The notes under the pieces: model-generated
Seen by the model: the letters and a program-made list of their open reading frames with translations, nothing else
Databases searched by the model: none
Told to the model about the DNA's origin: nothing
Program-made: the position numbers and the translations under genes
Part shown: in pieces, positions 27,713 to 38,400 of the stretch
Layout of the letters: every line of letters begins with the position of its first letter
Numbering within the stretch: the first letter of the stretch is position 1
Origin: JBAXGW01 sp037139195
GTDB taxonomy: Bacteria; Bacteroidota; Bacteroidia; Bacteroidales; JAHJDW01
Length of the DNA stretch: 64,000 nt
Assembly (NCBI GenBank): GCA_037139195.1
Contig: JBAXGW010000013.1
Coordinates: 17,490-81,489, forward strand
Reading direction: 5' to 3'

Positions 27713-28585
27713 TTATTTTTCTTTCGTTTTATAAAGTCTAACAATAATATAACTAAAAATTAGGGCTGTCCAAAAAGAAAACATAGCATATACTAGCGAT
27801 ACTTTGCCATATTGTTCGTTATGTAATAATGTTCCTGAAATTAAAAATGCCATTGTAGTATTATGAACAGCGGATTCTACTGAAATAGTAATTTGATTTT
27901 TAAATCCAAAATTAAATTTTTTAGATAGAAAAAAACCGGTTGCAAAACAGGCGATATTTAATAATAGGGCATAAGGAAGAATTTCCCATAACTCAGCCTC
28001 TGAAATTCCAGCATTAGCATGTCTTCCAAAGAATTTTAAAAAGAATACTATTCCTAAAAGCATTATTAGTACTGGTTTTGCGTATTTTGAAATTAGTTCA
28101 GCAATTTTTTCATTCCAAGCCCTAACTGAAATTCCAACCAATGCTGGTATTGCGGTTAAAACAAAGATTTCTTTAATTGTTTCAAAAAATGGCAACTGAA
28201 ATTCGGCTTTAGTTCCAACAAAATAAATTAGTGCGAAATTTACGATTAATGGGATTGTGAATAAAGTAAGTATTGAGTTTGTTGTTGTTAACACTATTGA
28301 AAGAGCAGTGTTTCCTTTGAATAGATAGGTAATAAATCCAGATGTGGTTCCACCAGGGCTTGCTGCTAAAATAATTAATCCAATTTTTACATAAATTGGA
28401 ATATTGAAAATTAGACAAATTGCAAAGGCAATCAATGGTAGAAAAAAAAGTTGCGATATTAAAGAAATAACTAGAGACTTAGGTTTGGCGAAAATAACAG
28501 TTATGTCTTTGAATGTGAGTGAAACTCCAATTCCAAACATTATCAAAACTAAAACGCTGGCAACTAATGTGTCGATTAGGGTCAT
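27713..28585 (-). CDS. Bile acid:sodium symporter (BASS) family transporter
   Basis: A 290-residue membrane protein with about nine to ten helices. The family landmarks are the start MFGIGVSLTFKDI, the LAASPGGTTSGFITYLFKGN unpaired-helix motif near residue 90, and ISVESAVHNTTMAFLISG near 233, where the ESAxxN motif binds sodium. BASS members carry bile acids, pantothenate, pyruvate or other organic anions together with sodium; the substrate here is unknown. Monocistronic on the reverse strand. Confidence 0.9.
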   Translation of the reverse strand: MTLIDTLVASVLVLIMFGIGVSLTFKDITVIFAKPKSLVISLISQLFFLPLIAFAICLIFNIPIYVKIGLIILAASPGGTTSGFITYLFKGNTALSIVLTTTNSILTLFTIPLIVNFALIYFVGTKAEFQLPFFETIKEIFVLTAIPALVGISVRAWNEKIAELISKYAKPVLIMLLGIVFFLKFFGRHANAGISEAELWEILPYALLLNIACFATGFFLSKKFNFGFKNQITISVESAVHNTTMAFLISGTLLHNEQYGKVSLVYAMFSFWTALIFSYIIVRLYKTKEK

Positions 28586-28816
28586 AATATCTGCATTTTA
28601 GCTGTTATGTTATTCAAAGGTAATTTTTTTTTGTGAGAACGCAAATTTTTTTAGTTTTTGAGGTTTAAAGTAGATTTTTGTTGAAAAGTTTTAAAAATGA
28701 TAAAATTCATTGATTTATGCTTTAAACTTATGATTTAGTTTAAACATTTTAGTCCTTGTTTTCTAAATTGACTGGATTTTCAAAAAATAATTAAATGAAA
28801 ATTTTAAAAATACCTT

Positions 28817-28824
28817 TATCTTTG
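28817..28824 (+). promoter_or_regulatory. Possible -7 promoter element of ychF
   Basis: TATCTTTG matches TAnnTTTG exactly and lies 24 bases before the ATG at 28848. I see no TTG/TTTG at the normal -33 distance. Confidence 0.4.
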
Positions 28825-28847
28825 TTCAAGAAAAAAAGAGAAAAATA

Positions 28848-29942
28848 ATGGCCTTAAAATGTGGAATTGTTGGATTGACTAATGTTGGGAAAACCACCAT
28901 GTTCAATTGTGTATCAAATACCAAAGCAGAAGCAACTAGTTTTGCTTTTAGTACTAATAAGTCAAATATGGGCGTTGTGGAAGTTCCAGATCCTCGCCAA
29001 GATGTATTGAAGGAACTATATAGTTCTCAAACAATAATACCTGTTGCTGTAGAATTAGTTGATATACCTGGATTGGCGAAAGGTGCTAGCAAGGGCGAGG
29101 GGATAGGCAATTCGTTTTTGGCTGATATTCGCCAATCTGATGCACTTATTCATGTGCTTCGTTGTTTTGATGATATAAATTTGCCACATGTTGAAGGTTC
29201 TGTTGATCCTGTGCGTGATATTGAAATATTAGAGTTTGAGTTGCAAGTAAAAGATTTAGAGCAAGTTGAGCGTAAAATGCAACGACTTGAAAAAATGGCA
29301 AAAACGGGTGATAAAGATGCTAAAAAAGGGTTTGAAGTGTTAAGTCTATATAAAGCACATTTTGAAAATTTCCAGTCGGCCAGAACTATTGATTTAAGTG
29401 ATGACGATAAAAAACATGCAAAGGAATTGTGTTTGCTTACCGAAAAACCAGTTATGTATGTTTGTAACGTAGATGAAAAATCTGCAGTTACAGGAAATGT
29501 GTATGTTGAAAAAGTGAAAGAGGCTTTGAAGGGAACTAATGCTGAAGTTCTTGTTATTGCTGGTGCTGTGGAGGCTGAAATTGCCGAATTGGATGCAGAA
29601 GACGGTTTAGTGTTTTTAAATGATTTAGGTTTAGAAGAACCTGGTGTTGATAAATTAGTTCGCGCAGCATATAAATTGTTGAATTTAAGCACTTTTTTTA
29701 CATGTGGTCCAAAAGAAATTCATTCTTGGACGATTAAAAATGGGATGACTGCACCTCAAGCGGCAGGAGTAATTCATAGCGACTTAGAGCGTGGCTTTAT
29801 AAGGGCAGAAGTGATAAAATATAATGATATTAAAGATTTAAAAACAGAAGCTAAATGTCGCGAGGCTGGCAAATTTAATGTTGAAGGAAAAACTTATTTG
29901 GTTCAAGATGGCGATTTGCTTAATATTAGATTTAATGTATAA
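28848..29942 (+). CDS. ychF: Redox-regulated Obg-like ATPase YchF
   Basis: A 364-residue P-loop protein of the YchF/OLA1 family, which binds ribosomes and hydrolyses ATP rather than GTP. The P-loop is GLTNVGKTTMF near residue 8, the G3 motif is DIPGLAKGASKGEG near 72, and the usual NKxD is replaced by NVDE (near residue 205), the known basis for ATP preference. A TGS domain ends the protein. Length is exactly in the family range. Confidence 0.96.
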   Translation: MALKCGIVGLTNVGKTTMFNCVSNTKAEATSFAFSTNKSNMGVVEVPDPRQDVLKELYSSQTIIPVAVELVDIPGLAKGASKGEGIGNSFLADIRQSDALIHVLRCFDDINLPHVEGSVDPVRDIEILEFELQVKDLEQVERKMQRLEKMAKTGDKDAKKGFEVLSLYKAHFENFQSARTIDLSDDDKKHAKELCLLTEKPVMYVCNVDEKSAVTGNVYVEKVKEALKGTNAEVLVIAGAVEAEIAELDAEDGLVFLNDLGLEEPGVDKLVRAAYKLLNLSTFFTCGPKEIHSWTIKNGMTAPQAAGVIHSDLERGFIRAEVIKYNDIKDLKTEAKCREAGKFNVEGKTYLVQDGDLLNIRFNV

Positions 29943-29984
29943 CCATATATCCGCAAGGAGTTTTTAGGTGTTACAATAAATATT

Positions 29985-30028
29985 CTTCGACTATACTCAG
30001 AGTGTCCGCAGACTGAGCGGAGTTGAAG
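29985..30028 (+). repeat. Dispersed palindromic repeat, copy B
   Basis: CTTCGACTATACTCAG at the left end and CTGAGCGGAGTTGAAG at the right end form an imperfect inverted repeat with a short spacer. It lies between ychF and fba. The right flank (TCTATCAAG) is shared with copy C. Confidence 0.8.
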
Positions 30029-30090
30029 TCTATCAAGAAAAGGAACAAGTAACATGCGGATTTAATGTGTAATACAAAATAATTAGAATT

Positions 30091-31170
30091 ATGTCAAAGT
30101 CAATGAAAGTTATTAAACCGGGCGTAGTATTCGGTGAAGATTTAAAACTACTTTTAGAAATTGCAAAAGAAAATCATTTTGCAATTCCTGCAGTTAATGT
30201 TGTTGGTTCAAGTACTGTCAATGCGGCAATGGAAGTTGCTCATGAAGTTAATTCGCCAATTATCATTCAGTTTTCAAATGGTGGAGCATTGTTTAATGCT
30301 GGTAAATCTTTGAAAAATACAGATGAAAAAGCTGCTATTGCGGGTGCAATTTTAGGTGCTCAACATATTCATAAATTAGCTGAATTATACGAAATTCCTG
30401 TTATCATTCATACCGACCATGCTGCTAAAAAACTGTTGCCTTGGATTGATGGATTATTAGAGGCTGGCGAAAAATACTTCGAGCAATATGGTAAACCATT
30501 GTTTAGCTCACACATGCTTGATTTGTCTGAGGAGTCTCTTGTAGAAAATATTGATATTTGCAAGAAATACTTAACTCGTATGAGCAAAATAGGTATGACC
30601 TTGGAAATCGAATTAGGATTAACTGGAGGAGAAGAAGATGGTGTTGATAATTCGGGTGTTGACAATGCTAAATTATATACTCAACCTGAAGATGTGGCTT
30701 ATGCTTACGAGCAATTAATGACGATTAGTCCTAATTTTACCATTGCAGCATCTTTTGGTAATGTTCATGGAGTGTACAAGCCTGGTAATGTTCAGCTTCA
30801 GCCTATTATATTAAATAATTCACAAGTATACATTAAAGAACAATTTAAAACTGCTGAAAAACCTGTGAATTTTGTATTTCATGGTGGTTCTGGTTCAAGT
30901 CATGAAGAGATTAGAGAAGCAATTTCTTATGGTGTAATAAAAATGAATATTGACACTGATACCCAATGGGCATTTTGGGATGGCGTAAAAAACTTTTACA
31001 AGAAAAACGAAGCTTACCTTCAGGCTCAAATTGGGAATCCTGATGGCGAAGATAAACCAAATAAAAAATTCTATGACCCACGTGCTTGGCTTCGCGAAGG
31101 TGAAAAATCATTAGTTAGCAGACTTAAAGTTGCTTATGAAGATTTAAATTGTGTAAATAGATATTTATAA
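30091..31170 (+). CDS. fba: Class II fructose-bisphosphate aldolase
   Basis: A zinc-dependent aldolase of glycolysis and gluconeogenesis, cleaving fructose 1,6-bisphosphate to two triose phosphates. At 359 residues it matches the length of the Escherichia coli FbaA type. The zinc histidine H110 (IIHTDHAAK) falls at the same position. EIELGLTGGEEDGVDN and FGNVHGVYKPGNV carry other metal ligands, and VFHGGSGSS and NIDTDTQWAFWDG complete the phosphate-binding site. A clear hairpin terminator follows at 31189. Confidence 0.97.
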   Translation: MSKSMKVIKPGVVFGEDLKLLLEIAKENHFAIPAVNVVGSSTVNAAMEVAHEVNSPIIIQFSNGGALFNAGKSLKNTDEKAAIAGAILGAQHIHKLAELYEIPVIIHTDHAAKKLLPWIDGLLEAGEKYFEQYGKPLFSSHMLDLSEESLVENIDICKKYLTRMSKIGMTLEIELGLTGGEEDGVDNSGVDNAKLYTQPEDVAYAYEQLMTISPNFTIAASFGNVHGVYKPGNVQLQPIILNNSQVYIKEQFKTAEKPVNFVFHGGSGSSHEEIREAISYGVIKMNIDTDTQWAFWDGVKNFYKKNEAYLQAQIGNPDGEDKPNKKFYDPRAWLREGEKSLVSRLKVAYEDLNCVNRYL

Positions 31171-31188
31171 AAAAAATAAAATTATATA

Positions 31189-31213
31189 GGGGCTGTCTAA
31201 AAGCCCCTTTTAT
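31189..31213 (+). terminator. Intrinsic terminator of fba
   Basis: GGGGCT at 31189-31194 pairs with AGCCCC at 31202-31207 around a seven-base loop, followed by a T-rich tail. Confidence 0.88.
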
Positions 31214-31222
31214 TCTTTTAAG

Positions 31223-31338
31223 GTGTTCTAAAAGTTGAAAGTTTGAGGTTGCTAAGTTTTTGATATTTAGGAGCTTACTTGTGTAAATGGCTAAATTCAA
31301 AAACGAGTAAAACGATGAAATTTCAACTTTTAGAACAC
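31223..31338. repeat. 116-base nested palindromic element
   Basis: Perfect 18-base inverted ends (GTGTTCTAAAAGTTGAAA at 31223-31240, TTTCAACTTTTAGAACAC at 31321-31338). Inside is a second stem (GTTTTTGATATTTAG pairing with CTAAATTCAAAAAC with one bulge) and a small third stem (TTAC/GTAA). It directly follows the fba terminator and holds no gene. It resembles a MITE or a large folding repeat. Confidence 0.8.
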
Positions 31339-31434
31339 ATGCTTTTTTTGTAACTTTAATAATTAGCATTTCGTATAAGCCTTCAGTGCTTTTTTTAAGC
31401 TATATTTATTGAATTTAACTAAAAAAAATCAGGT

Positions 31435-33261
31435 ATGAAAAAGACTTTGCTAATTTTTGTTTGTTTTCTTTTTATGATTTCGGTGGCAAAATCTCAATGG
31501 ACTCCATCAGGTGAAATAGAGGGTGGAAACATAAAATCAGCTGCAGTTTCTGGAAGTACCGCGTTTGTGATAACTGATGAAGGTTTGTTCTCTTCTGCAG
31601 ATCAAGGAAAAAAATGGGAATCGGTTTATGTTGACGAAAAAATATTAGCAGAGGAATATGCTCAAGTAACGGCTTTAGGTAATAATGTTTTTTTAGGCAC
31701 GAAAAGAGGTTTGTATCTGTCGGTTGATGCTGGAATGACTTGGCAGCTTTTTAATAATGGGATGCCTCGAAATTCTACTGTACTATGCGTTAATGCTATT
31801 GGAAGTAAAATTCTAGCTACCACTTCAGAAAGTATGTATATTAGTGAAAATTCTGCTGCGAAGTTTGAAAAAAGAAAAGGCGACCCTGCTTTAAATGCTG
31901 AGTTGCCAAATAATATATATATAAAAGATTTGATTGTAAAAGGGAATGATATTTATATAGCAACTTTTGGTCGTGGGATTTTTAAAACCCCAGATATGGG
32001 TAATACTTGGCAGGAAATGAACGAAGGTCTGACCGAAAGTAAAAACAAAAAAATTATGTCCATCGTTTTTTCGGGTTCTACATTATTAGCAGGAACAAAC
32101 AGAAATGGAATTTGGATGAGTAGAAATGGAGGCTATAGTTGGCAAGACGCAAGTGAAGGTTTACCCAAAAATATTACTGTAAATAAATTGTTAGTGGTTG
32201 GTGGTGCTATTTGGGCTGCAACTACAGAAGGTATCTACGTTTCTAGAAGTGGAGGCTCTTCATGGTCTGTTTCGAGTAACGGATTTCCTGATGGTGTATC
32301 TGCTGAAGTATTAGCAACAAATGGTTCCTTGATATATGTTGGAACAGAAGGGGCTGGTGTGTTAAATTCTACAAGTGGAGGCTCTTGGAGCTACGTAAAT
32401 TCAGGGTTGAAATTAACAACTCCAATTAAATGCATGGCAATGGATAATACTATTTTTATTGCTGGTACAGATGGTAGCGGATTGTTCTCATCCAAAGATG
32501 AAGGTGGAAATTGGTATCCAATGAATATTGGTTTGCCTCCTAAATTAAAAGTAAGGGATATTCATATTAAAGATAGTTTGATTTTTATTGCAACGGATAA
32601 TTATGTTTATATTTCAAGTAATTCAGGAAAAGAGTGGCGAGCATCTAGGGTTGGATTCCGAGATAAATCCATAAATGATATCGAGTCAATTGGCGATAAG
32701 GTTTTTGCTTGTACCGAAAATGGTATTTATTTTTCGAAAGATTTTGGAAAAAAATGGGAAAGTGTATCAATTGGTTTGCTGAGTCAGCGTGCATTTTGTA
32801 TAACTACTTTTGTAGAAAAGAAAGACACTCTTTTGTTTGCCGGAACAGCCATGGGTATTTTTGTGTCCTCTAATTTTGGGGGAAAATGGAAATCAGCAAA
32901 CAATTCTTCAATGATTGGAATGGAAGTTTATACTTTGAAACGAATAGGAAAGGCATTGTACGGAGGAACAGATAAATATGGAGCAATAAAATCAACAAAT
33001 AAAGGCAAAAAATGGGTAGTTGTTAATGATGGTCTTGATTATAAGGCAATTCCATATCAGTTTATAAAGTCAGGCAAAAAAACAATTGTATTAGCAACAT
33101 CTAGGGGAGTTTATGTTTCTAGCAATAAAGGCGGTGAATGGAAACAAATAAATATGAATTTAGCAAATACAAAAGTTTACGCATTGACAATCAATGATGT
33201 AAATATTTTTTGTGGAAATCACATGGGAAATGTGTATTTTTACCCCGTTTTTAAGAAGTAA
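31435..33261 (+). CDS. Exported beta-propeller (BNR/sialidase-like repeat) protein
   Basis: A 608-residue protein with a signal peptide ending AKSQ (about residue 21). It has roughly ten to twelve blade-like repeats of about 50 residues through the whole length, each with an ISxxxGKxW or SxDxGxxW motif and a preceding LFAGTxxG-type strand. Such propellers resemble Ycf48/VPS10/xyloglucanase folds and usually bind proteins or glycans. No catalytic residues or T9SS sorting domain are visible. plsY follows 6 bases after the stop, so the two are co-transcribed although functionally unlike. Confidence 0.85.
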   Translation: MKKTLLIFVCFLFMISVAKSQWTPSGEIEGGNIKSAAVSGSTAFVITDEGLFSSADQGKKWESVYVDEKILAEEYAQVTALGNNVFLGTKRGLYLSVDAGMTWQLFNNGMPRNSTVLCVNAIGSKILATTSESMYISENSAAKFEKRKGDPALNAELPNNIYIKDLIVKGNDIYIATFGRGIFKTPDMGNTWQEMNEGLTESKNKKIMSIVFSGSTLLAGTNRNGIWMSRNGGYSWQDASEGLPKNITVNKLLVVGGAIWAATTEGIYVSRSGGSSWSVSSNGFPDGVSAEVLATNGSLIYVGTEGAGVLNSTSGGSWSYVNSGLKLTTPIKCMAMDNTIFIAGTDGSGLFSSKDEGGNWYPMNIGLPPKLKVRDIHIKDSLIFIATDNYVYISSNSGKEWRASRVGFRDKSINDIESIGDKVFACTENGIYFSKDFGKKWESVSIGLLSQRAFCITTFVEKKDTLLFAGTAMGIFVSSNFGGKWKSANNSSMIGMEVYTLKRIGKALYGGTDKYGAIKSTNKGKKWVVVNDGLDYKAIPYQFIKSGKKTIVLATSRGVYVSSNKGGEWKQINMNLANTKVYALTINDVNIFCGNHMGNVYFYPVFKK

Positions 33262-33267
33262 TAAGAT

Positions 33268-33978
33268 ATGATTTCATTTGAATTTATTGTTGGAGTTGTA
33301 ATTGCCTATTTGTTAGGTTCAATTCCTTCGGCTGTTATTATTGGGAAACTGTTTTATGGAATAGATGTAAGAGAACATGGAAGCAAAAATAGTGGTGCTA
33401 CCAATACTTTTAGGGTTTTAGGAAAAAAACCTGGTATTATTGTTTTGCTTATTGATGTTTTTAAAGGCTATTTAGCAGTGTTTGTAGTTGGATATTTATT
33501 GAAGTCGTCATTTGCAGAAATGAGTTTGCCCGATTTTGTATGGAATTATTCTATTTTTGGAACTCAAATATTCAATTATCAATTAACTCATGAGTCGTTT
33601 TTTCCAGTTTTTCAAATATCATTAGCTGTTTCGGCAGTTATTGGACATATTTACCCTGTATTTGCTGGTTTTAGAGGAGGCAAAGGTGTTGCAACTATGC
33701 TTGGAATTCTCATTGCGCTTCAACCTATTGCGGCCATTATTTCAATAATAGTTTTTGTTATTGTATTTTACTTTTCAAGATTTGTTTCTTTAGGTTCGCT
33801 TTCTGGAGCTTTGCTATATCCATTTGTTGTGAGGTATGTAATAAATACCGATTCTATGATCTATATATATTTTTCTTTCTTTGTAGCAATTTTGGTTGTA
33901 TATACTCATAGAAAAAATATTAAGCGATTGTTAAATGGCGAAGAAACAAAAATTGTTCTTAACTCTGTAAAAAAATAG
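33268..33978 (+). CDS. plsY: Glycerol-3-phosphate 1-O-acyltransferase PlsY
   Basis: An inner-membrane acyltransferase that uses acyl-phosphate for the first step of phospholipid synthesis. Its three conserved cytosolic motifs are visible: GSIPSAVIIGK near residue 17, GSKNSGATNTFRVLGKKPG near 37-56, and HIYPVFAGFRGGKGVATMLG near 127-146. At 236 residues it is longer than the usual 200 because of an insertion of about 30 residues near 85-115. Start at 33268 gives the typical first helix. Confidence 0.95.
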   Translation: MISFEFIVGVVIAYLLGSIPSAVIIGKLFYGIDVREHGSKNSGATNTFRVLGKKPGIIVLLIDVFKGYLAVFVVGYLLKSSFAEMSLPDFVWNYSIFGTQIFNYQLTHESFFPVFQISLAVSAVIGHIYPVFAGFRGGKGVATMLGILIALQPIAAIISIIVFVIVFYFSRFVSLGSLSGALLYPFVVRYVINTDSMIYIYFSFFVAILVVYTHRKNIKRLLNGEETKIVLNSVKK

Positions 33979-34010
33979 TTTGCTCTGTATGGTTTGATTT
34001 ATTATTTTTG
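33979..34010 (+). promoter_or_regulatory. Bacteroidota-type promoter
   Basis: TTTG at 33979-33982, 20 bases, then TATTTTTG at 34003-34010, just before the PD40 gene at 34046. Confidence 0.65.
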
Positions 34011-34045
34011 TTAAAAATATAAAAAAAACAAACGAATACTGCAAA

Positions 34046-35395
34046 ATGTTCTATATAAATAAATTCATCTGTCGTTTGTTTATATTTTCACTTCTTATAG
34101 TGTGCAACTTAAAGCTGTTTGCCGGACCTCCTCAGTACAGCTCAGCTGAATTTAAAGAAAAATTTGATATTGCATCAGAATATTTTGCTTATCAGTATTA
34201 TGCCGAAGCTTTACCTATTTTCAAAACACTTCTGGCATCACAGCCAACTAATTCAAATCTAAATTTTTATGTTGGTGTTTGCATTCTTAATTCAATTAAT
34301 AAACGTACTGATGCAATACCCTTTTTGGAAAAAGCAATAAAAAAAACAAGTGATGCTTATAGTGGTTCTTATAAGGAAGATTTTGCTCCCGTTTTTGCGT
34401 TTTATTACCTTGCCCAGGCGTATTCGTTAGAAATGCGTTTTGATGAGGCAAGAGTTAATTTTGAAAAATTTAAATCCTTCTTAACTACAAAAGATAAAGA
34501 TGCCAAGCTTATGGCAGATGCTCTAGTTCAGATAGCTGCAACTGATAACGCAAAAGTGATTATAGCTAAGCCGCTTAAAAATGTTGTTATTGAATCTTTT
34601 CTAACTGTTAATTCAATTTTTTCGGATATAGCACCTGTTGTGAGTTTTAATGAAAATACTGTTTATTTTTCTTCTCAAAGAAAGGGAGCATTAGGTGGGG
34701 AAAAAGATAATTTAGGTCAATATTTTGCCGATATTTATTTTACTGACTTAAAACTAGGCAAATGGGTTAAACCTAAAAGACTAAGTGGAAAAATTAGTTC
34801 TACAAAAATTGATGTTATTTCAAGTATATCTCCTAATGGAAAAACAATGTATTTTCAGCGCTCAACTGAGAATGGTGCTTTTGATTTGTATTATTCAAAA
34901 TTGTCGAAAAAGGGGAAGTGGCAAACTCCGCAAAAATTGAGTTCTGTGATTAATACTAAATTCAACGAGGAAAGTGTTTGCGAATCAAGTGATGGAATGA
35001 AATTGTTTTTTGTAAGCGATCGTGAAGGTGGCTATGGAGGTAAAGATATTTGGATTTCTGAAAAAGATTCAAAAGGAGAATGGGGTATTCCATATAACAT
35101 GGGGCCAGTAATAAATACAAAGTACGATGAAGCTTCTCCCTTTTTATTAAATGATGGTGCTACTCTTTTTTTTAGTTCTAAAGGACATAATTCGATTGGT
35201 GGGTACGATATTTTCTATTCGACGATATCGGATGACGGCTTTTGGCTTAACCCAGAAAATATAGGGTTTCCTATTAATACTACTTCTGATGACTTATATT
35301 ATAAAGAATTACCAAATGGGAAAACTGCTTATTATTCTTCATCTAAGCAAGGTGGTTGGGGTGAAATGGACGTTTTTAAAGTATTATACAAATAG
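34046..35395 (+). CDS. Exported TPR/PD40 protein lacking an OmpA domain
   Basis: A 449-residue protein with a signal peptide ending LFAG (about residue 27), a TPR-like helical part at about 35-165, and a PD40 propeller at about 180-449. The propeller strands include SFNENTVYFSSQRKG, SISPNGKTMYFQRS, SDGMKLFFVSDREGGYGGKDIW and LNDGATLFFSSKGHNSIGGYDIF. The architecture is that of the first two-thirds of PorE-like T9SS proteins, but it stops before any carboxypeptidase-regulatory or OmpA domain. Its larger paralogue follows 97 bases downstream. Probably periplasmic; function unknown. Confidence 0.82.
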   Translation: MFYINKFICRLFIFSLLIVCNLKLFAGPPQYSSAEFKEKFDIASEYFAYQYYAEALPIFKTLLASQPTNSNLNFYVGVCILNSINKRTDAIPFLEKAIKKTSDAYSGSYKEDFAPVFAFYYLAQAYSLEMRFDEARVNFEKFKSFLTTKDKDAKLMADALVQIAATDNAKVIIAKPLKNVVIESFLTVNSIFSDIAPVVSFNENTVYFSSQRKGALGGEKDNLGQYFADIYFTDLKLGKWVKPKRLSGKISSTKIDVISSISPNGKTMYFQRSTENGAFDLYYSKLSKKGKWQTPQKLSSVINTKFNEESVCESSDGMKLFFVSDREGGYGGKDIWISEKDSKGEWGIPYNMGPVINTKYDEASPFLLNDGATLFFSSKGHNSIGGYDIFYSTISDDGFWLNPENIGFPINTTSDDLYYKELPNGKTAYYSSSKQGGWGEMDVFKVLYK

Positions 35396-35417
35396 TTCAT
35401 TCTTTCATGCAGATTAT

Positions 35418-35449
35418 TTTGGTAGGTTAAATCCATTTTTTTATTTTTG
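35418..35449 (+). promoter_or_regulatory. Bacteroidota-type promoter
   Basis: TTTG at 35418-35421, 20 bases, then TATTTTTG at 35442-35449, about 44 bases before the TTG start at 35493. It has the same layout as the promoter of the preceding paralogue. Confidence 0.65.
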
Positions 35450-35492
35450 TAGGTTACCTATATTAAGTTTATTATATAAAAATTAACATACT

Positions 35493-38400
35493 TTGAAAAA
35501 GATAATTTGCCAAGTTTTTTGTGTTGTATTAATGTTACATAGTTTTTCATTATTAGCTCAAAATCAATATGAGTCGGAAGATAAAATATTAAAAGATGCT
35601 GAAAAATATTTTAAAGAAAACAATTATCCCAAAGCATTTCCTCTTTATTCTCAGATTTTAAGTTTGCATCCACGCGATTTTAATTATAATTTCAAGTTTG
35701 GAGTGTGTTTGTTATTTGCTAACGAAGACCCCGAAAGAGTTGTTTACCATCTCGATTATGCAACCAAATATGAAAAAATAGATCCACTTGCCTTTTATTA
35801 TTTAGGTAGAGCTTATCATTTGAGCTATAGATTTGATGATGCTATTTCGAGTTTTGAAACTTTTAAAAAGAAGGCCTCTTCTTCACAATTAAAAACATTG
35901 GAAGTTGACATGCAAATTGCTATGTGCTACAATGCTAAGCAACTAATGACAAATGTTAACGATTTGTATGTTATTCAGAAAAAGGATGTTAATAAAGTTG
36001 GGTTTTTTAGGTCGTATGAAGCTCAGGATATAGGTGGCGTAATATTAGCTAAGGCATCTGATTTTACTACATCTGCTGATTCAAAATTGGAAAATGAAAA
36101 TGCGATAATGTATGTTACTAAGAATAGAGACTATATTTATTTTTCAAGCTATGGTAAGTCGAATGAAAATGGTAAAGATATATATCGTGTTTCTAAAAAA
36201 GAAGATGGAAAATGGAATGAACCCGAAAACTTAGGAGATGCCATAAATACAAAATACGATGAGGATTTTCCATATATTTCAATTGATGGAAAGACGCTGT
36301 ATTTCAGCTCAAAAGGTCATAATAGCATGGGCGGTTTTGATGTTTTTAAAACAACTTGGGATACAATAAATTTTAGGTGGACACAGCCTGTTAATCTTGA
36401 TTTTGCTATTAATACGCCTTACGATGATGTATTATTTATTCCTGATACTCTCGAACGTTATGCTTTTTTCTCATCTGATAGAACAGCAACATTTGATATG
36501 ACTTCAATCTATAAAGTAAGAATTGATAGAAGACCTAAAGTTGTTGAGTCGGTTGGCTTCCAACTTGCCGAAAGTATGCAAAATAAAGATGAAGAAAAAC
36601 TCAATTCTGTTATTTCTGTTATAAAAGAAAAGGCTAAATTGCCTGTAAATGCCACAGAGGAAATGTTTGTACCTTACGATGTTGCAGAGGAAAAAGTGAA
36701 TTACGAAACCATTGATATTAATAAAGTTTCGCAATCAAATACAATTATCGAAAATCAATACAAAAGAACATATAGTTTTGTTCCAGTAGAAGAAATACCA
36801 GAAATTGAAATTACTGAAAACTCTACTAATCAGGATATTATCAAATCAGTGAAAGTTGAAAGTTTAAAGCAGAAATTTGAACTTGATGAATTAACTTATA
36901 AGTCAAAAGCTGCAAAAGATGTAGAAAGAAATAAAAAATCATTATCAGCTAAAAAATATGAAGAATCGAACAAAAGAAGGGAAGATGCTCTTTTGATAAG
37001 TGACGAATCTTTGAAGAATTCAGAAATTGCTATTGCTGATAGTCTTTTTAAAGAAGCTGCATCGTTAAAAAAAGAAGCAGAATTTGTAGGTGTTATTGCT
37101 AGTCAGCTTGATGAAAAAAAGAACCAAAAACAAAAAGAATACGACGAATCAGTTTCTTTTGTCAAAGAAATGGAAGTGGCTCAAAATTCGAAATCTCCTG
37201 AAAAATCGAATCAAATACTTGCAAAATATAACGAAAACCTTACAAATAGACCAGAGTCTTTTGATGATGAACAATTTATCGGGCAGGTAACTCCAAATCA
37301 ATTAGATTTTCAAACACAGAAAACAGAAGCTGATCAATTGTATTCAGAAGCAAATAAGTTTAAAAGCGAAGCAGAAGATTTATATGCAGATGCTGATAAA
37401 CTTGAACAAGATGCTGCAGGTTCAAAGAAAAAAGACACAAAAGAAATGCTTCAAAATCAGGCGAAAAGCAGGAAAAGTGAAGCTGATGAAATAATGTTGA
37501 AGTATCAAGAGGTTAAAGCTAAAGCTGATTTTGCTCAAAACAAAGTTGACAGTGTTAAAAATGAAATTGTAATAAAGCAAGTGTTGTTTGATGAAGTGCT
37601 CGAGTCTGCTGATGATAATTATATTGCGGATAATAAGTCGAATCCAAAATTAACAGTTGCTCAAGAATTAAAATCAATAGGTGTTGATTATGACCCAAAT
37701 AATAAAAAAGAAACAGCTCAAACCCAATCAACTTCTGAATCGCCAAAAGAGGATTTGAAAGTTAATTCTAGCAAATTGACCTCAGAAATTAAAAAACAAA
37801 TAGATTTTAACGAAAAACAATATTTGGCTGCTTTATATATGTCGAATAAAAAAGCAGAACAAGCTAAATCATTAACAATTGAAGCTTCAAGTGCTGGTGA
37901 AACATCATCTCCAAAGCAAATTGAAGCCAAAAAGTTATTGCAAGAATCTATTGCTGCTTATGAAATCGCAAATTATTATTCTGAAAAAAATAAAGAGTTG
38001 GAAGCTGTTTATGAAGAATCAAAAGATGTTGAAAAAGAAATTAATAAACGAATAGCGGTAAATGAATTAAAATCAGCTCAGGCTTTTTATACGGCACAGG
38101 AAAAAATTGTTGAAAATAATGAAGCGCTTATTTATGACAAAACAAAAGTAAAAGACATTATTTCAAAATCTGCTGATAAAAACTTTGATTTAGCCAATAA
38201 AGGTTTTGAGTCATCAATGATTATTGAAAGCAAATTAGCGTCGTTAAATAAAGATGTTGAAGCATTAAAAACGGAATTGAATGATAGCAAAACTCCAAAA
38301 GCGAAAAAAGATGAATTGAATTTGCAAATTCAATATACCGAAGCTGAAATTGCAAAAAAACAAGATGCTCTTGCTCAGTCTAAAATTGCTTCAGAGAATT

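Noticed and set aside
29150..29692. Reverse-strand open frame of 180 codons
   Set aside because: It is antisense to ychF, a strongly conserved gene, and shows no domain.
31124..31369. Reverse-strand open frame of 81 codons after fba
   Set aside because: It runs through the fba terminator and the 116-base palindrome, so it is an accident of the repeat.
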